From NCBI GenBank assembly GCA_900169235.1, contig FWCC01000185.1, forward strand, positions 62,001 through 126,000: a stretch of DNA of 64,000 nucleotides, written 5' to 3'. Position 1 is the stretch's first letter. Every line of letters begins with the position of its first letter. Source of the stretch: Zarea fungicola. Lineage: Eukaryota; Ascomycota; Sordariomycetes; Hypocreales; Cordycipitaceae. A program made the translations under genes and the position numbers. This document shows, one piece after another, positions 35,285 through 46,472 of the stretch. A model generated the notes under the pieces. The model was given only the letters and a program-made list of their open reading frames with translations. It ran no database searches and had not been told where the DNA came from.

Positions 35285-37294
35285 ATGGCTCCAGAACTAC
35301 CAGGCTATTACTTTGGTCAGTACCTTTCTTTTATCTCGCTTTGTACATACATACATGCATGTATTTATATTATATTCTCTTTCTGACGATCCTTTCCTTC
35401 GCTAGACCCCGTCAAGAAAAAGTATTTCAAAATTGAAAAATCGCACCTCGCCACGCCATCTTCATCAGCATGGTCCTCGGACCAAGTCAAGCGGCGCCGC
35501 CTCGATGAGTCCGCTGCCGAGGCCTCACGGCAAAGGACGAGATTGCTGCGGCATCATGTCCAGCGCCATGCGCCTCTGCAAAGGGATCTGGTGGCGCGGG
35601 GCCGGCTGATGCAGGAGATTACGGGCGGCGGCGGCTGTGCTGGCGGTGGTGATGTCAGAGGGGATGTGCAGGTAGCGGCGTGGGCAAGAGGACTGGTGGA
35701 TAAGGGGAGCATATCCTTTGTGCCGAGCTTTGCGCGCGCGCGGTATCCAAATATGCCATGTCTGTATGTTGGTGGGGAGGATGTAAAGACTGGTCTTGGA
35801 GTTGCGTATGCGAGTAAGTTGAGCCTGTCTCTGTCGTTTCCTTTCCCTTTGTCAGGAAACATGTTGTTGTCTTTTACTGACATGTCCTTCTTTCTTAGCA
35901 TTGGATGAAGAGACTCTTGTTGGGAGCTACATTGCTACAGACAATAATGATGCGTAAGTTTTTCTGGCACAGCAAGCGAGTTGGGTGCGATGGCTCTCTT
36001 GACTAACACAAACTGATTTTTTTTTGTAGAATCTCCTTTTCCAGGACGGCACCAGAGAGCACAGGTCGTCGCCAAGGTCTCCGCGCTGAAATGATTCGGT
36101 GCCCGCAAATGTCGTCGATTCGCTACCATAAACCCTCGCACAAGATTCTGCTCACCTCGCGCGAGCCAGATCACAGTTGTGGGTTGTACTTTTTTTCACC
36201 GCTGCTGTCGGAGGAAGATGACCATCGGCCGCAATGGCTGCTTGGAGAGAGTATGTTTCTTCTTCTACTTGTTCCCTCCACGCCGTTGCTCTTCTCTCCC
36301 TGATTATGTCACTTCTCTTCACTCTTGCTATATAAAGATAGACATACGTGAGATGAGAAATCATAATTACTAACAGACGGTAAATACAGCAAGTCATTAT
36401 CAACGTCTTTACATTCGACACCGTCTCCGCGACGAGTGGCTCGTCCACCAGAGCACCCCCGCCCCTGCATCGTCCGATCTCCTTTGCGTCATTGGCACCA
36501 ACGCCGGCATCCTGCGCGTGCGCTCCAATGAAACCATGGCATGGCTCTCTTCCGGCCCTTCCACGTCGTCATCCACCACATCCTCCAAAAACAAGCACGT
36601 TCCCCAAGACGTGTTTGACCAGGACTTCCAGCACGGCAACCCAAACGTGCTCCTCGCCGGCGGGCGCCAGCCGCGGCTCTGGCTGACGGATCTCCGCGTG
36701 CCGGAGGTGCAGTGGTCCTCTGTTCCGCACGTGAGCTCCATTGCGCACCTGAAGAGCGTAAACGAGTTTCAGATTCTCGTGGCGGGCTTGCGGAGCAGCA
36801 TGTGCCTATACGACATGCGCTTCTTTGGAAGGCGGAATCCCAATTACACCAGCGCAGGCGGCGGCCAGGAAGGGCAGAGAAGAGGCGGCCCTGGGAATGG
36901 AATGACGCCGATTCTGAGATTTGACGGGTACCAGAACGAGGCGCATTTTCACACGGGGTGGGATGTGTGCGTGGAGCTGGGCCTCGTGGCGGCGGCGCAC
37001 GATGATGGCACCGTGAAGCTGTTTTCGCTCAAGAGCGGACGGCGGCTGGGGGCGGGCATGGGCCAAGAACAACCACAACAACAGCGGCAGAGGCAGGCAG
37101 GTCAAAGGGGACGGCGGCAGCCACTTCAAGAGCAAGGGGGGTATGCGCTGGATGCCATCAGGTCGGAGACGCCGATCCGGGCGCTCATGTTTCAGCAGAT
37201 GCCGCGAGAAAAGATGCCGAGCCTGTTTGTGGGCGAAGGGCCGCTGCTGAGGAAATTTTCCGTGGGCTTGGGCGAAGTTGGCGAGGAAGGGTGA
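35285..37294 (+). CDS. DCAF4-like WD-repeat protein
   Basis: Predicted substrate receptor for CUL4-DDB1 ubiquitin ligases. Five exons, 35285-35315, 35406-35813, 35899-35953, 36030-36250 and 36390-37294, give 539 residues. The opening PELPGYYF joined across the first intron to DPVKKKYFKIE is the hallmark N-terminus of DCAF4/WDR21 proteins. The remainder forms weak beta-propeller blades: LLCVIGTNAGILRV, NVLLAGGRQPRLWLTDLR, ILVAGLRSSMCLYDMR and LVAAAHDDGTVKLFSLKSG, the last two being the clearest. A Gln/Arg-rich low-complexity insert (about residues 460-485) interrupts the final blade. The assignment rests on the N-terminal motif plus WD-like blades; partners are inferred from the family. Confidence 0.75.
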
Positions 37295-37661
37295 GTGCAT
37301 ACACGCATATACACATATATACCACTTGGAACATTTTCATCAAGGATGGTGGCAATCATCATTTACGGAAAGGGGCGACAGAATGGCCCTCATTGGATGT
37401 AGGATATAAACACAAAAAGTCTTTAAATTAGATACCCCTTTGTACTTCATTTCATACTTGTTTAAAAACACGGAAGAATATCATAAAACATATGAACATG
37501 ATGTAATCTCATGATCAAAGATTAAAGACATTTTACATGACGCTTGTCTAAAGATACCAACTAGTAATTAAGAAGACGCCCCTTGTCCCAACATATCTTT
37601 AAAAGAAACTCAAACCAGTAAACGAAAAAAAAGAAAGAAAATCAAATCGCTACATTGTAAA
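37295..37661. other. Convergent 3' intergenic region
   Basis: Short AT-rich gap between the converging DCAF4-like and bZIP genes, presumably both 3' UTRs. Nothing else seen. Confidence 0.6.
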
Positions 37662-39658
37662 TTATATGCCCGGAGAACGCGCATACCCCGACCTAATCCC
37701 GCCGTCCCCTCCCGGCCCCGTCCCCGGCCCTGGTGCCGGTGCCGGTGCCGGTGGTGCCGCGGCCGACGCAGCTCGCACAGCCGCCAACTCCGACTCGGGA
37801 ATGTTACACGTATCCGCCAACCCGGGAAACGCCTTGGCAAACGCGCCGCCCAGCTTCCAGTTATCCAGATTCCGTAAATGCCGCTCAAAGACGGGATTAA
37901 TCATGAGCTCCTCCGAGTGCGGGCTCTGCAGGAGCGTGTCCGTGTCGCGGTACGGCCACGACAGCGTCAGCGTCGTGGTGTAGGGGATGAAGAAGTGGTC
38001 AAAGGGGTACTCGCCGGCCGTGGCCGGGTTCTGCAGGGCCTGCATGATGCGCTCGCGCATGCGGGGAAAGGGCAGGTGGTCGATCCAGGCCGGGTGCGGC
38101 GTCAGCAGCTGGACGCGGAGGGGCCGCACCCAGGGCGGGAGGCGCTCGTAGTTGTCGCGGGTGGGGGCGACCTGCCAGCGCATGATGAGGAACATGATGT
38201 ACAGCACGGCCACGCGCTCGGGGAGCTCCGAGATGTCCGGGAACTTGGCGAGGATGTCGGTGAAGACGCGGGAGAGAGGGTGGCTATAGATGCTGTGGTC
38301 CGGGTTGAGGAGGGAGGAGACGGAGGGGTAGCGGGGGCCGATGACCTCGTGCACGGGACGGCCCTCGGCGGTGCGGAGGCGGCGCTCGTTGAGGAAGTCG
38401 AGCAGGAGGGAGTCGAGCGGGCAGGTGGGCGCGACGGTGCGGACGGGGGCGGCGTACCGGGGGATGGTCCCGCCGCCGGCGGAGCCTGTGTCAATGACCT
38501 CGTCGCTGTTGCTGGTTTCGTCGTCATCACGATCGCGGTCTGCGGCGGCGGCGGCGGCGGCGGAGGAGGCAGGGGGTCCCAGGTACGGGTAGCCCGTGGA
38601 AAAAGCTGAGTGGTAGTTGGAGGAGGAGCCCTGCGTCCAGGACTTGGTTGAGCGGCCGCCAGGCGAGCCGCTGTAGGTGCTGCCGCTGGCGACGGAATCG
38701 TGCCGTTGTTGCGGGACGTACCGGGAATGCGGAGTGTCCAGCGCGCCGTGGACAGTGCCCTGGATGCGCGAGACTTGTTGGTTGGAGTCGAGGAGGAAGC
38801 CAAGACCGAGACGCTCAGGGCCCATGTCCAACCCGTGACGGAGTTGCTCACGCTGTTGGTTCAGATCGCTCATCCGCTGGGCGGTGTGCCCGTTAGAGTT
38901 ATGGTGCGCACTGGTCGAGGCGGCGTCGGCCAACTTGTTGCCGCCGTCATTGCTATTTTGGTGGCGTGGTGGTGACAGTGTCCTTCTCTCTGGCTCTTTT
39001 CTGGCTGGCGCATTGATAATTGGAGGCTCTTGTCCCGCCGAAGCAGGGGAACTGTCCGGCAATTGCCCTCCTTTAGTTTGTTAATGACAGACGACTATGG
39101 AATATGGAGAGCAGAGGAGTTGTACCTATCATGGGCTGAAGGATGGCGACGATACTGGCGAGTTGCTTCCGAATCTCGGCATTTTCTCTCTCGACCTCCT
39201 TCTTGGCATCAAGGGCAGCCTGGAGTTCCTGAATCGGCTCCATGCTGGTGAGTTCCGCAATGCGACGTTCAAGGGTTTGGATCTGTGTTTTTGTGCGCTC
39301 TCGAATAGCTCGTTGAGCCTCACGGTCTTTTTTATAAATAAAAATTAGCCAAAATAATAATAATTAAAATTGGTGGGATAATGATCATGCCGCGATGACA
39401 TTGCGATAAGAATTACTCACCATTGGCTCGCTTCTTTGCTAACTGATCCGGCGTCAAGTTGGCCACGCCACGGCCTCCAGCGGCCACCTTTCTTTTTTTT
39501 GATGACGGCCCTCCATCAATGGATACATCCTCACTTTTATTGTCTGTGGGCGTTATGGCTGCATCACTCTCGTCGACTGGTCTGCTCTGCTGGCGATGAG
39601 TCTCAGGATGAGTCTCATCGTCTTGAGCGCCCTTGGCGTACAATGATTTTCGAACCAT
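37662..39658 (-). CDS. bZIP transcription factor with DUF3425 domain
   Basis: Nuclear DNA-binding regulator of a family common in filamentous ascomycetes. Three exons, 39421-39658, 39126-39326 and 37662-39070, give 615 residues. The basic region spans the first intron: ANLTPDQLAKKRAN joined to DREAQRAIRERTK, followed by a leucine zipper-like coiled coil (TLERRIAELTSM... REN). A nuclear-signal-like KKRK precedes it. A long disordered Ser/Gln/Ala-rich middle contains an Ala run, and the C-terminal DUF3425 begins near CPLDSLLLDFLNERR and includes the conserved YPSVSSLLNP and WVRPLRVQLLTPHPAWIDHLPFPRMRE. A Pro/Ala/Gly repeat ends the protein. An in-frame ATG at 39790 would add 44 residues; the inner start is preferred because the extra stretch looks untranslated. 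Targets are unknown. Confidence 0.85.
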
Positions 39659-40707
39659 GTGTGCGCCGAGGTTGTACAGGACAGAGAAGACACAGACAGG
39701 AGATGGCTCCGTGGTCAATTGAGCCTGTACTTGTGCAGCGATGCCTCTTACTGGCGCCTGCCCCACGTAGCAAACAATCGCTTTGACCAAGAGGCTGGAC
39801 TTCCTAGATCCGGTTAAAAGGGGCCAGATCTAGTCGGTTATTTGGACGTCACGCAGGCATCAAAAACGCGGCCGAGCTTCACCTAATCTGGCCGCGAGCA
39901 TGAGCCGCAATGGAAATATGGCAATTCGGTGGTCGGCTAACAGGGATGGAAGCTTGCTGTAGTTGGTGGGGATTGGCTGGCTTGGATGATGTTTGGGGGG
40001 GCTGAATCATTGATATGAGAATGAGGGGATCGAGCGAGTCATGGGAGCTTAGTCAGCTGGGTAAAGTCTAGGACGGAAACGACAAATTCCAATTCGGCAC
40101 TTGTTTATTTGGGGATACGGAATACGAAAGATTTAGTTGATGATGGAAAAGGCAAATTGCCAATAATGAAACTACAGATTGATGCCGGTACGCTTGAGTG
40201 AAAGCGTCCCGCAGCAATTGAACGACGAGATATTGTAGCTACAGTAATCAATCGTTAGATAGGGCAATTGGATCCCGGCAAAGTAGAGGCCGAGTAGAAT
40301 GGCTCTCTCCCCTTTCCTGGAACTTGAAAAAGTGAAAAAGGAGAGGAAAAAGGCAGAGAACAGGCACAACACAAAATGGACTTTAGCTTCAACGAGTCTG
40401 TAGTGTATTGCTGACTCAACGTTGTCGTTTCATATAGGCGAGATAGGCTGGTCGGCTATGCTTGCTCGAAGCTGTGGATACTTTAGTGTCGCTGCGCAAT
40501 ATACAGCTTCAGCGCCAACGGCTTGCCGAAGTCTTATTTGGTTAAGGCTAGATTGGTATCGTTGTAAGAACATAAATGTCAAGGTGCAGCAGTACTTGAT
40601 GGGAATAACAGATGCTTGGAGTTGTATGTTGTATATGTAGTTGCTGTGCGTTGCTCCCTAGCTCAAATTAATTGTCGTAAAATTTATAAGATTGTAAGAT
40701 GATAAGA

Positions 40708-40733
40708 TTATAATTATAAAGTTATAATTATAA
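40708..40733. repeat. Twin 12-bp AT palindromes
   Basis: TTATAATTATAA occurs at 40708-40719 and again at 40722-40733, each its own reverse complement, separated by two bases within a very AT-rich stretch. It may ease DNA unwinding or be chance low complexity. Confidence 0.8.
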
Positions 40734-41661
40734 AATTATTTGACAACCTACCACGCCCATGCTCATCATCTCGGAACTCGCCATTGCAGAGATGCGCATC
40801 TTGTCATGCATCTCTTGGCTAGGGGTCAGCATTATTAAGTCAAGAGGGGAGATGTGCTAGTGGCGGCGGACATTGATTTGCATGAGCTTATTGATGGGTT
40901 CATCAGGGCTCGCATCTGGACGGCTAATAATAAGACACCCAACCCAGGATAGGCACACTGCAGTTGTGGAGATGGGATAGTTTCTCAGTCACTGGCCTTT
41001 ACGGAGGGCCCCGTGCCATTTACAGCATACTACAAGTGCCATGCTATGTAGTAAGGAGTTTCCACACGAGTATAGTGCGATATAGATGCTGCGAGTATTT
41101 TGCTTTGCGGCATGTTACCATCGTAGCGACTCGGTTCGGGATTGCTGCCAGTCTGAAGGCGGCACACTGAAGAACTGGAACCGCGCAAGGCGTGGGCCGC
41201 ACTCAGCCGCAACTCTGCTCCGAGACATTGGAGAGTAGATGAGGGGCATCGCAGGGTCATAGGCTTGGGTAGCCATGCAAATTTGCGCTGTGCAGTAGCG
41301 AGACTTTGCAGGAAAAAGAAAGCATCTGCTTCCCCCCCCAATCAGTCGTTCATCGGGGACGGGCGAGTCTGAGGAAGCTGTTTGGTGGCGATGGGCGGGA
41401 GCCGGTCCTCTTTACGCTGGTTCGGGAGCTAAACAAAGGGCAGAGAGCGTCCGTTGGTTTTCGTGCAATTATACTTAGTTTGAGGAAGCAAAACTCTGGG
41501 AGATGGAAGAAGACTCTCTTGTGCATGGCTGTAGGGATGCTGGTGTCCTTGACCTCGAGATGTGAATGGGCTTGCATGGCCTTTCTATAACCAACTTGGT
41601 CACTAATAATTACTAACCTGCCAGTACAGGTAGGTAGTACCTAGTAGTAACCTGTGGTCTG

Positions 41662-41731
41662 CATCTAGTTATAGGTTCTGCAGCATGGCGGGGCAGCTGG
41701 TAGTAAAGCGCATCACATCTATAACTAGATG
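41662..41731. repeat. 13-bp perfect inverted repeat
   Basis: CATCTAGTTATAG at 41662-41674 is matched by its exact reverse complement at 41719-41731, with a 44-nt spacer. It could be a hairpin or the ends of a tiny inverted-repeat element; no coding sequence lies inside. Confidence 0.8.
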
Positions 41732-42937
41732 GTGCAGGGACTGATGAGCTATTTGTTTACCGCAGATTTTTTTTATCGGCAAGGGACGTAACATGTTGAG
41801 GAGCACTCCGTGAATGACCGGGCTGCTGGTGGCATGCAATGATGCAACGATGGAGTGGAGGCGGCGGCGGCGGGTAGACGGGACTTGGAGGCTTTTTTAG
41901 TGAGTTGAGTAACTGTGAGTTAGTGAGAGTTGCTGAGAGTGGCACAGAGTGCGTGCTTTCGTGGGGCGGTTTGCTGCTTCGTTATGGAGCGGCAGTGGGT
42001 GATGGGCGAGTAGCCTTGCCAAGGGACCTGCGTGGTGGCTTGAGGGCTATTTCGGATACATGTCACAGTTTTTTTTCTAGAGGCCATGGTATTTGATGTG
42101 TTTGTATAGCATTGTAGTTAATGTAGGGATTGAGGTTGGATGCGGGGATGTTTGTGGTTGCAGCCACCATCTCGCAATTTGCAATAGTCGAAGGCAAGTA
42201 ATGCATCAGGCTGCAGAGAGGGTACAAGGCTACCCTTCCTTGCCTCCCCTGCCTTGTTCAACTTGGGGCAATGGTGTGTGTGCCTGGATGGATGATCGAG
42301 AGCCGAAAGTACCTTTGGTCCGGCCGGCGTACAAGTGGCGCGCGAGTAATAAATGAATGGCGACAACGACGAGGAGCAGCGAAACCGGGGGCAGCTTATC
42401 GCAGAGACGAGATAAAAAGGATAGTGAGATGGATCCCGAGACAAAAAACGTGTCAGTAATTACCAGTTTCCGTACGTATTGTTTGTTGCTCCGGTTCCCA
42501 ACCAAATGAGCGTCGGCAATGGGACAGACTCTGGGCTACTTGGTAGGAAGAAGCTCCGGAGAAATGGAAGCGTTGGCTCGGTTGGGGATAGCTTGGGATC
42601 GTGGGAGCTTAAGCCTGTCCAAACTAGCGGGAGTAGCAAGTAAATTTGGTGTCGAGGGCAGCATCATGGTGGATCAGAGGGACTTTCCCCCACCATGACC
42701 CCTACGTGCAAGTAGGTTGTAGGTAGTTGGTAGTGCTGGACTGGAACAGATGTAACCCCAATCTGCCCCTCCAAAGCTACCAACCAGGCTAACATCACAG
42801 CAACCTGGTGCAGTCATGGCTTACTAGTAATGACAAGTTCGGAGTAGTCAAATGCAGCTCTTCCTGTCCTGTCCTGCCTGGCCTGCCTGTCTCGCGCCGG
42901 AAGCCAAGACGGAGTCGACGGCCCCCATCCTCCAAAA

Positions 42938-42944
42938 TATAAAG
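42938..42944 (+). promoter_or_regulatory. TATA-like element of acetyl-CoA synthetase
   Basis: TATAAAG lies about 330 bp before the start codon and is followed by a CT-rich tract, a common layout in strongly expressed fungal genes. The transcript start is not known. Confidence 0.4.
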
Positions 42945-43268
42945 ATTCACATAACCCCATCCGTCCGCGACTTGCGACTTGCCCCTCTCTCTCTGCTTCC
43001 CGTCTTTTTCTTTCTTATACCCTTTTTCTTTCGTTCTTGAAGACAATATTCTATTTGAATTGACATTGTCTCTCGCCTCACCACCTACCTGTATCGATCC
43101 AGCTTGCGCACATAGTAGACTTGCGGCGCATCCATCCCACCAAACGATACCCCGCGTTGAACCGGCAGCGACGCTTCTACCCAGCAACAGCGCTGCACCG
43201 GTATACTATACTCCAGCAAATAGAAACAGCTCTACGACATCAACACAGTCACAGACACAGCCTTCAAA

Positions 43269-45928
43269 ATGGCTGAACAACCAAAAGTCCAAGAGGCCGT
43301 TGCCGCCCTCAGTACGTTCACAGTCGCCAAACCAATACTACCTAGGTACTAACTGGACTTCTCTCGCTAGGCCCTCCCGGAAAGATGCTTGAAAGTAGGC
43401 TCCCCATGGACCTTGACCCCCCTCCCCCTTCTCCCCTCACCTGGGAAATCTGATGTAACCAGAACCTCTTTTTTTTCATGCTTCTTACTGACTTGGCGAC
43501 ACAGAGCACCCTAGCAAGCCCCACCTTGCCAGTAAGTTGACCCCCGTTTGAGACTTTGTTGCACCCTCATCCCTGCTGCAGCTCTTTGCAATTGTGCTTG
43601 TTGAGATGTCCGGCTCGTCGACCCTGCTGCTCCTGAGCGAGCTGAGCTGGAGCTGGAGCTTCAGTAACATTGCGTTGCATATGCGCTGTAATGCAAATGC
43701 ACAAAGGCGCATTAGCTGGCGGCTTCCAACTGCTGTTACTGCCCCTCCCCCACCAACACCACCTTCACCCCACGCCCGCCATCCAATTTCCACAGCTTCC
43801 GCCCGCCCGGCTCACACCTCACACCCTTCGGCTAACACCAAATCCTCTCTAGACACTGAAGAGTACCAGAAGCTCTACAAAGAGTCCATCACAGATCCCA
43901 CCACCTTCTGGGGTAGACAGGCTCGTGAGCTCCTCACATGGACCCGCGACTTCCAGACCGTCTACAGCGGCTCTCTCCTCACCGGCGACAACAAGTGGTT
44001 CGTCGAGGGTGAGCTCAATGCTTCCTACAACTGCGTCGATCGTCACGCCTTCAAGGACCCCAACCGCGTCGCCATCATCTACGAGGCCGACGAGCCCGAA
44101 AATGGCCGCAACGTCACCTACTCGGAGCTCCTCCGCGATGTCTGCAAGGTCGCCTGGACCCTCAAGAAGATGGGCGTCAAGAAGGGTGACACCGTCGCCA
44201 TTTACCTTCCCATGATTCCCGAGGCCATTGTCGCCATTCTCGCCTGTATCCGAATTGGCGCCGTCCACTCCGTCGTCTTTGCCGGCTTCTCCGCCGACTC
44301 CCTGCGCGACCGTGTCCTGGACGCCGATTCCCGCGTCGTCATCACCTCGGACGAGGGCAAGCGCGGCGGCAAGCTCATTGGCACCAAGAAAATCGTCGAC
44401 GAGGCTCTCAAGCAGTGCCCCGCCGTCCGCAACGTTCTCGTCTTCCGCCGCACCGGTACCGACGTCCCCATGCAGGAGGGCCGCGATGTCTGGTGGCACG
44501 ACGAGGTCGACAAGTGGCCCAACTACATTGCCCCCGAGCCCATGAACTCCGAGGACCCTCTCTTCCTCCTCTACACTTCTGGCTCTACCGGCAAGCCCAA
44601 GGGTGTCATGCACACCACGGCCGGCTATCTCCTCGGCTGTGCCATGACCGGAAAGTACGTCTTTGACATTCACGATGGAGACCGCTTCTTTTGCGGTGGC
44701 GATGTCGGCTGGATTACCGGCCACTCCTACGTCGTCTACGCCCCTCTCCTCCTTGGTGTCACCACAGTCGTCTTCGAGGGCACCCCCGCCTACCCCAACT
44801 TCTCCCGCTACTGGGACATTATCAACAAGCACCAGATTACCCAGTTCTACGTTGCCCCCACCGCTCTGCGTCTGCTGAAGCGCGCTGGCGACGAGCACGT
44901 TACTGGTGAGATGAAGCACCTCCGTGTTCTGGGCTCTGTTGGTGAGCCCATTGCTGCCGAGGTCTGGAAGTGGTACTACGACGTCGTTGGCAAGCAAGAA
45001 TCTCAGATTGTCGATGTGAGTATACTGGAAAACTACTGCCTCTGCAACTACTCTACTAACCGACGTGTCATTAGACCTACTGGCAAACCGAGACTGGCTC
45101 CCACGTCATTACGCCTCTTGCTGGTGTCACCGCTACCAAGCCCGGCAGTGCCTCTCTGCCCTTCTTTGGCATTGAGCCTGCCATTATCGATCCCGTTTCC
45201 GGCGAAGAGATTCATGGCAACGACGTCGAGGGCGTCCTCGCCTTTAAGCAGGCATGGCCCAGCATGGCCCGCACAGTCTACGGCGCCCACAAGCGCTACA
45301 TGGACACCTACTTTAACCTCTACCCCGGTTACTACGTACGTTGACCTCTCTCAAACTCTGCTGCCATCATCTGCTAATAGCGTAAATAGTTCACTGGTGA
45401 TGGTGCTGCCCGCGACCACGAGGGCTTCTACTGGATCCGCGGCCGTGTCGACGACGTCGTCAACGTCTCCGGCCACCGCCTCTCCACCGCCGAAATCGAG
45501 GCCGCCCTCATCGAGCACCACGCCGTCGCCGAGGCCGCCGTCGTCGGTGTCAACGACGAGCTCACCGGCCAGGCCGTCAACGCCTTTGTCGCCGTCAAGG
45601 AGGGCAACGAGATCAACGATGCCCTGCGCAAGGAGCTCATCATGCAGGTTCGCAAGAGCATCGGTCCCTTTGCCGCCCCCAAGGCCGTCTTTATCGTCGC
45701 CGACCTGCCCAAGACGCGCAGTGGCAAGATTATGCGCCGCATTTTGAGAAAGATTCTTGCTGGCGAGGAGGATCAGCTTGGCGATACCAGCACAGTAAGT
45801 AGCCTTTTTTTTTTTTTTTTTCAATATTTTGCTGCAGATTAAAGCTAACATAAAATCACCAGCTCTCCGACCCCAGTGTTGTTGACCTCATCATCACGAC
45901 TGTCCACGAAGCCCGCGGCAAGAAATAA
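43269..45928 (+). CDS. facA: Acetyl-CoA synthetase
   Basis: Activates acetate with ATP and CoA through an acetyl-AMP intermediate, feeding acetyl-CoA to the glyoxylate cycle and histone acetylation. Seven exons, 43269-43311, 43371-43394, 43505-43531, 43853-45015, 45075-45335, 45390-45794 and 45863-45928, give 662 residues, normal for the fungal enzyme. Motifs include [16 protein letters not shown] (P-loop of the adenylating family), [45 protein letters not shown] (hinge region) and [10 protein letters not shown] with the adenylation Lys near the C-terminus. The 5' end is cut into three tiny exons of 43, 24 and 27 nt, and intron 3 is 321 nt. The symbol follows Aspergillus and Neurospora-type nomenclature. 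Confidence 0.95.
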
Positions 45929-46472
45929 ATGAAACTTTCAAAATTATAACTGAGAAAAAAAGGAGAAAAAAGAGAAGGATAGTCGAGACCTGGGTTTGAG
46001 TTGATACCAAGGATCGCAACTGATTTCATCTCGTGCCGGAGCAAAATTGTTACTTTTTTTTGTTGACATTGGAGATGATTTACTTTTGGGTTTGGATTTA
46101 TGAAATACTATGCGTAATGAAGTTTTTTGAATTATTACATGTTGATATTTTTCATGTGCTTATCAATGTCACTCACGCTATGTATAGATACTATAGAGTT
46201 ATGTGAAAGTACAGAACATTGGCATAATTAAAGCCAGCGATCCGGCCACGGATACCAAGTTTGGATGGAGAACTGTTCATTTCTGTGCCGACTGGAGAAG
46301 ATGACCTCTATTTTCTGCATCATGGCTGACTGCGGGACAAAACAAACAGAAACGACATGGCAATGCACTCTCAACGAAGTCAGGCTTCCATGATGAATGA
46401 AATAACATTGCTACGCTAGCGAAACCTAGCACATCCAAGAAATGAAAAAACCCATGACTCGATCTGTAAATC
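45929..46472. other. Convergent 3' intergenic region
   Basis: Gap between the converging acetyl-CoA synthetase and P450 genes. No gene or repeat seen; it presumably holds both 3' UTRs. Confidence 0.55.

Larger units (their letters stand above)
39659..43268. other. 3.6-kb divergent intergenic region, bZIP / acetyl-CoA synthetase
   Basis: No gene is supported. It contains an AT-rich palindrome pair (40708-40733) and a 13-bp inverted repeat (41662-41731), both listed separately. The last 300 bp hold the acetyl-CoA synthetase core promoter with a CT-rich leader (42975-43040). Confidence 0.5.

Noticed and set aside
43849..44997. 382-codon minus-strand ORF opposite acetyl-CoA synthetase
   Set aside because: Antisense shadow with no domain or promoter logic.
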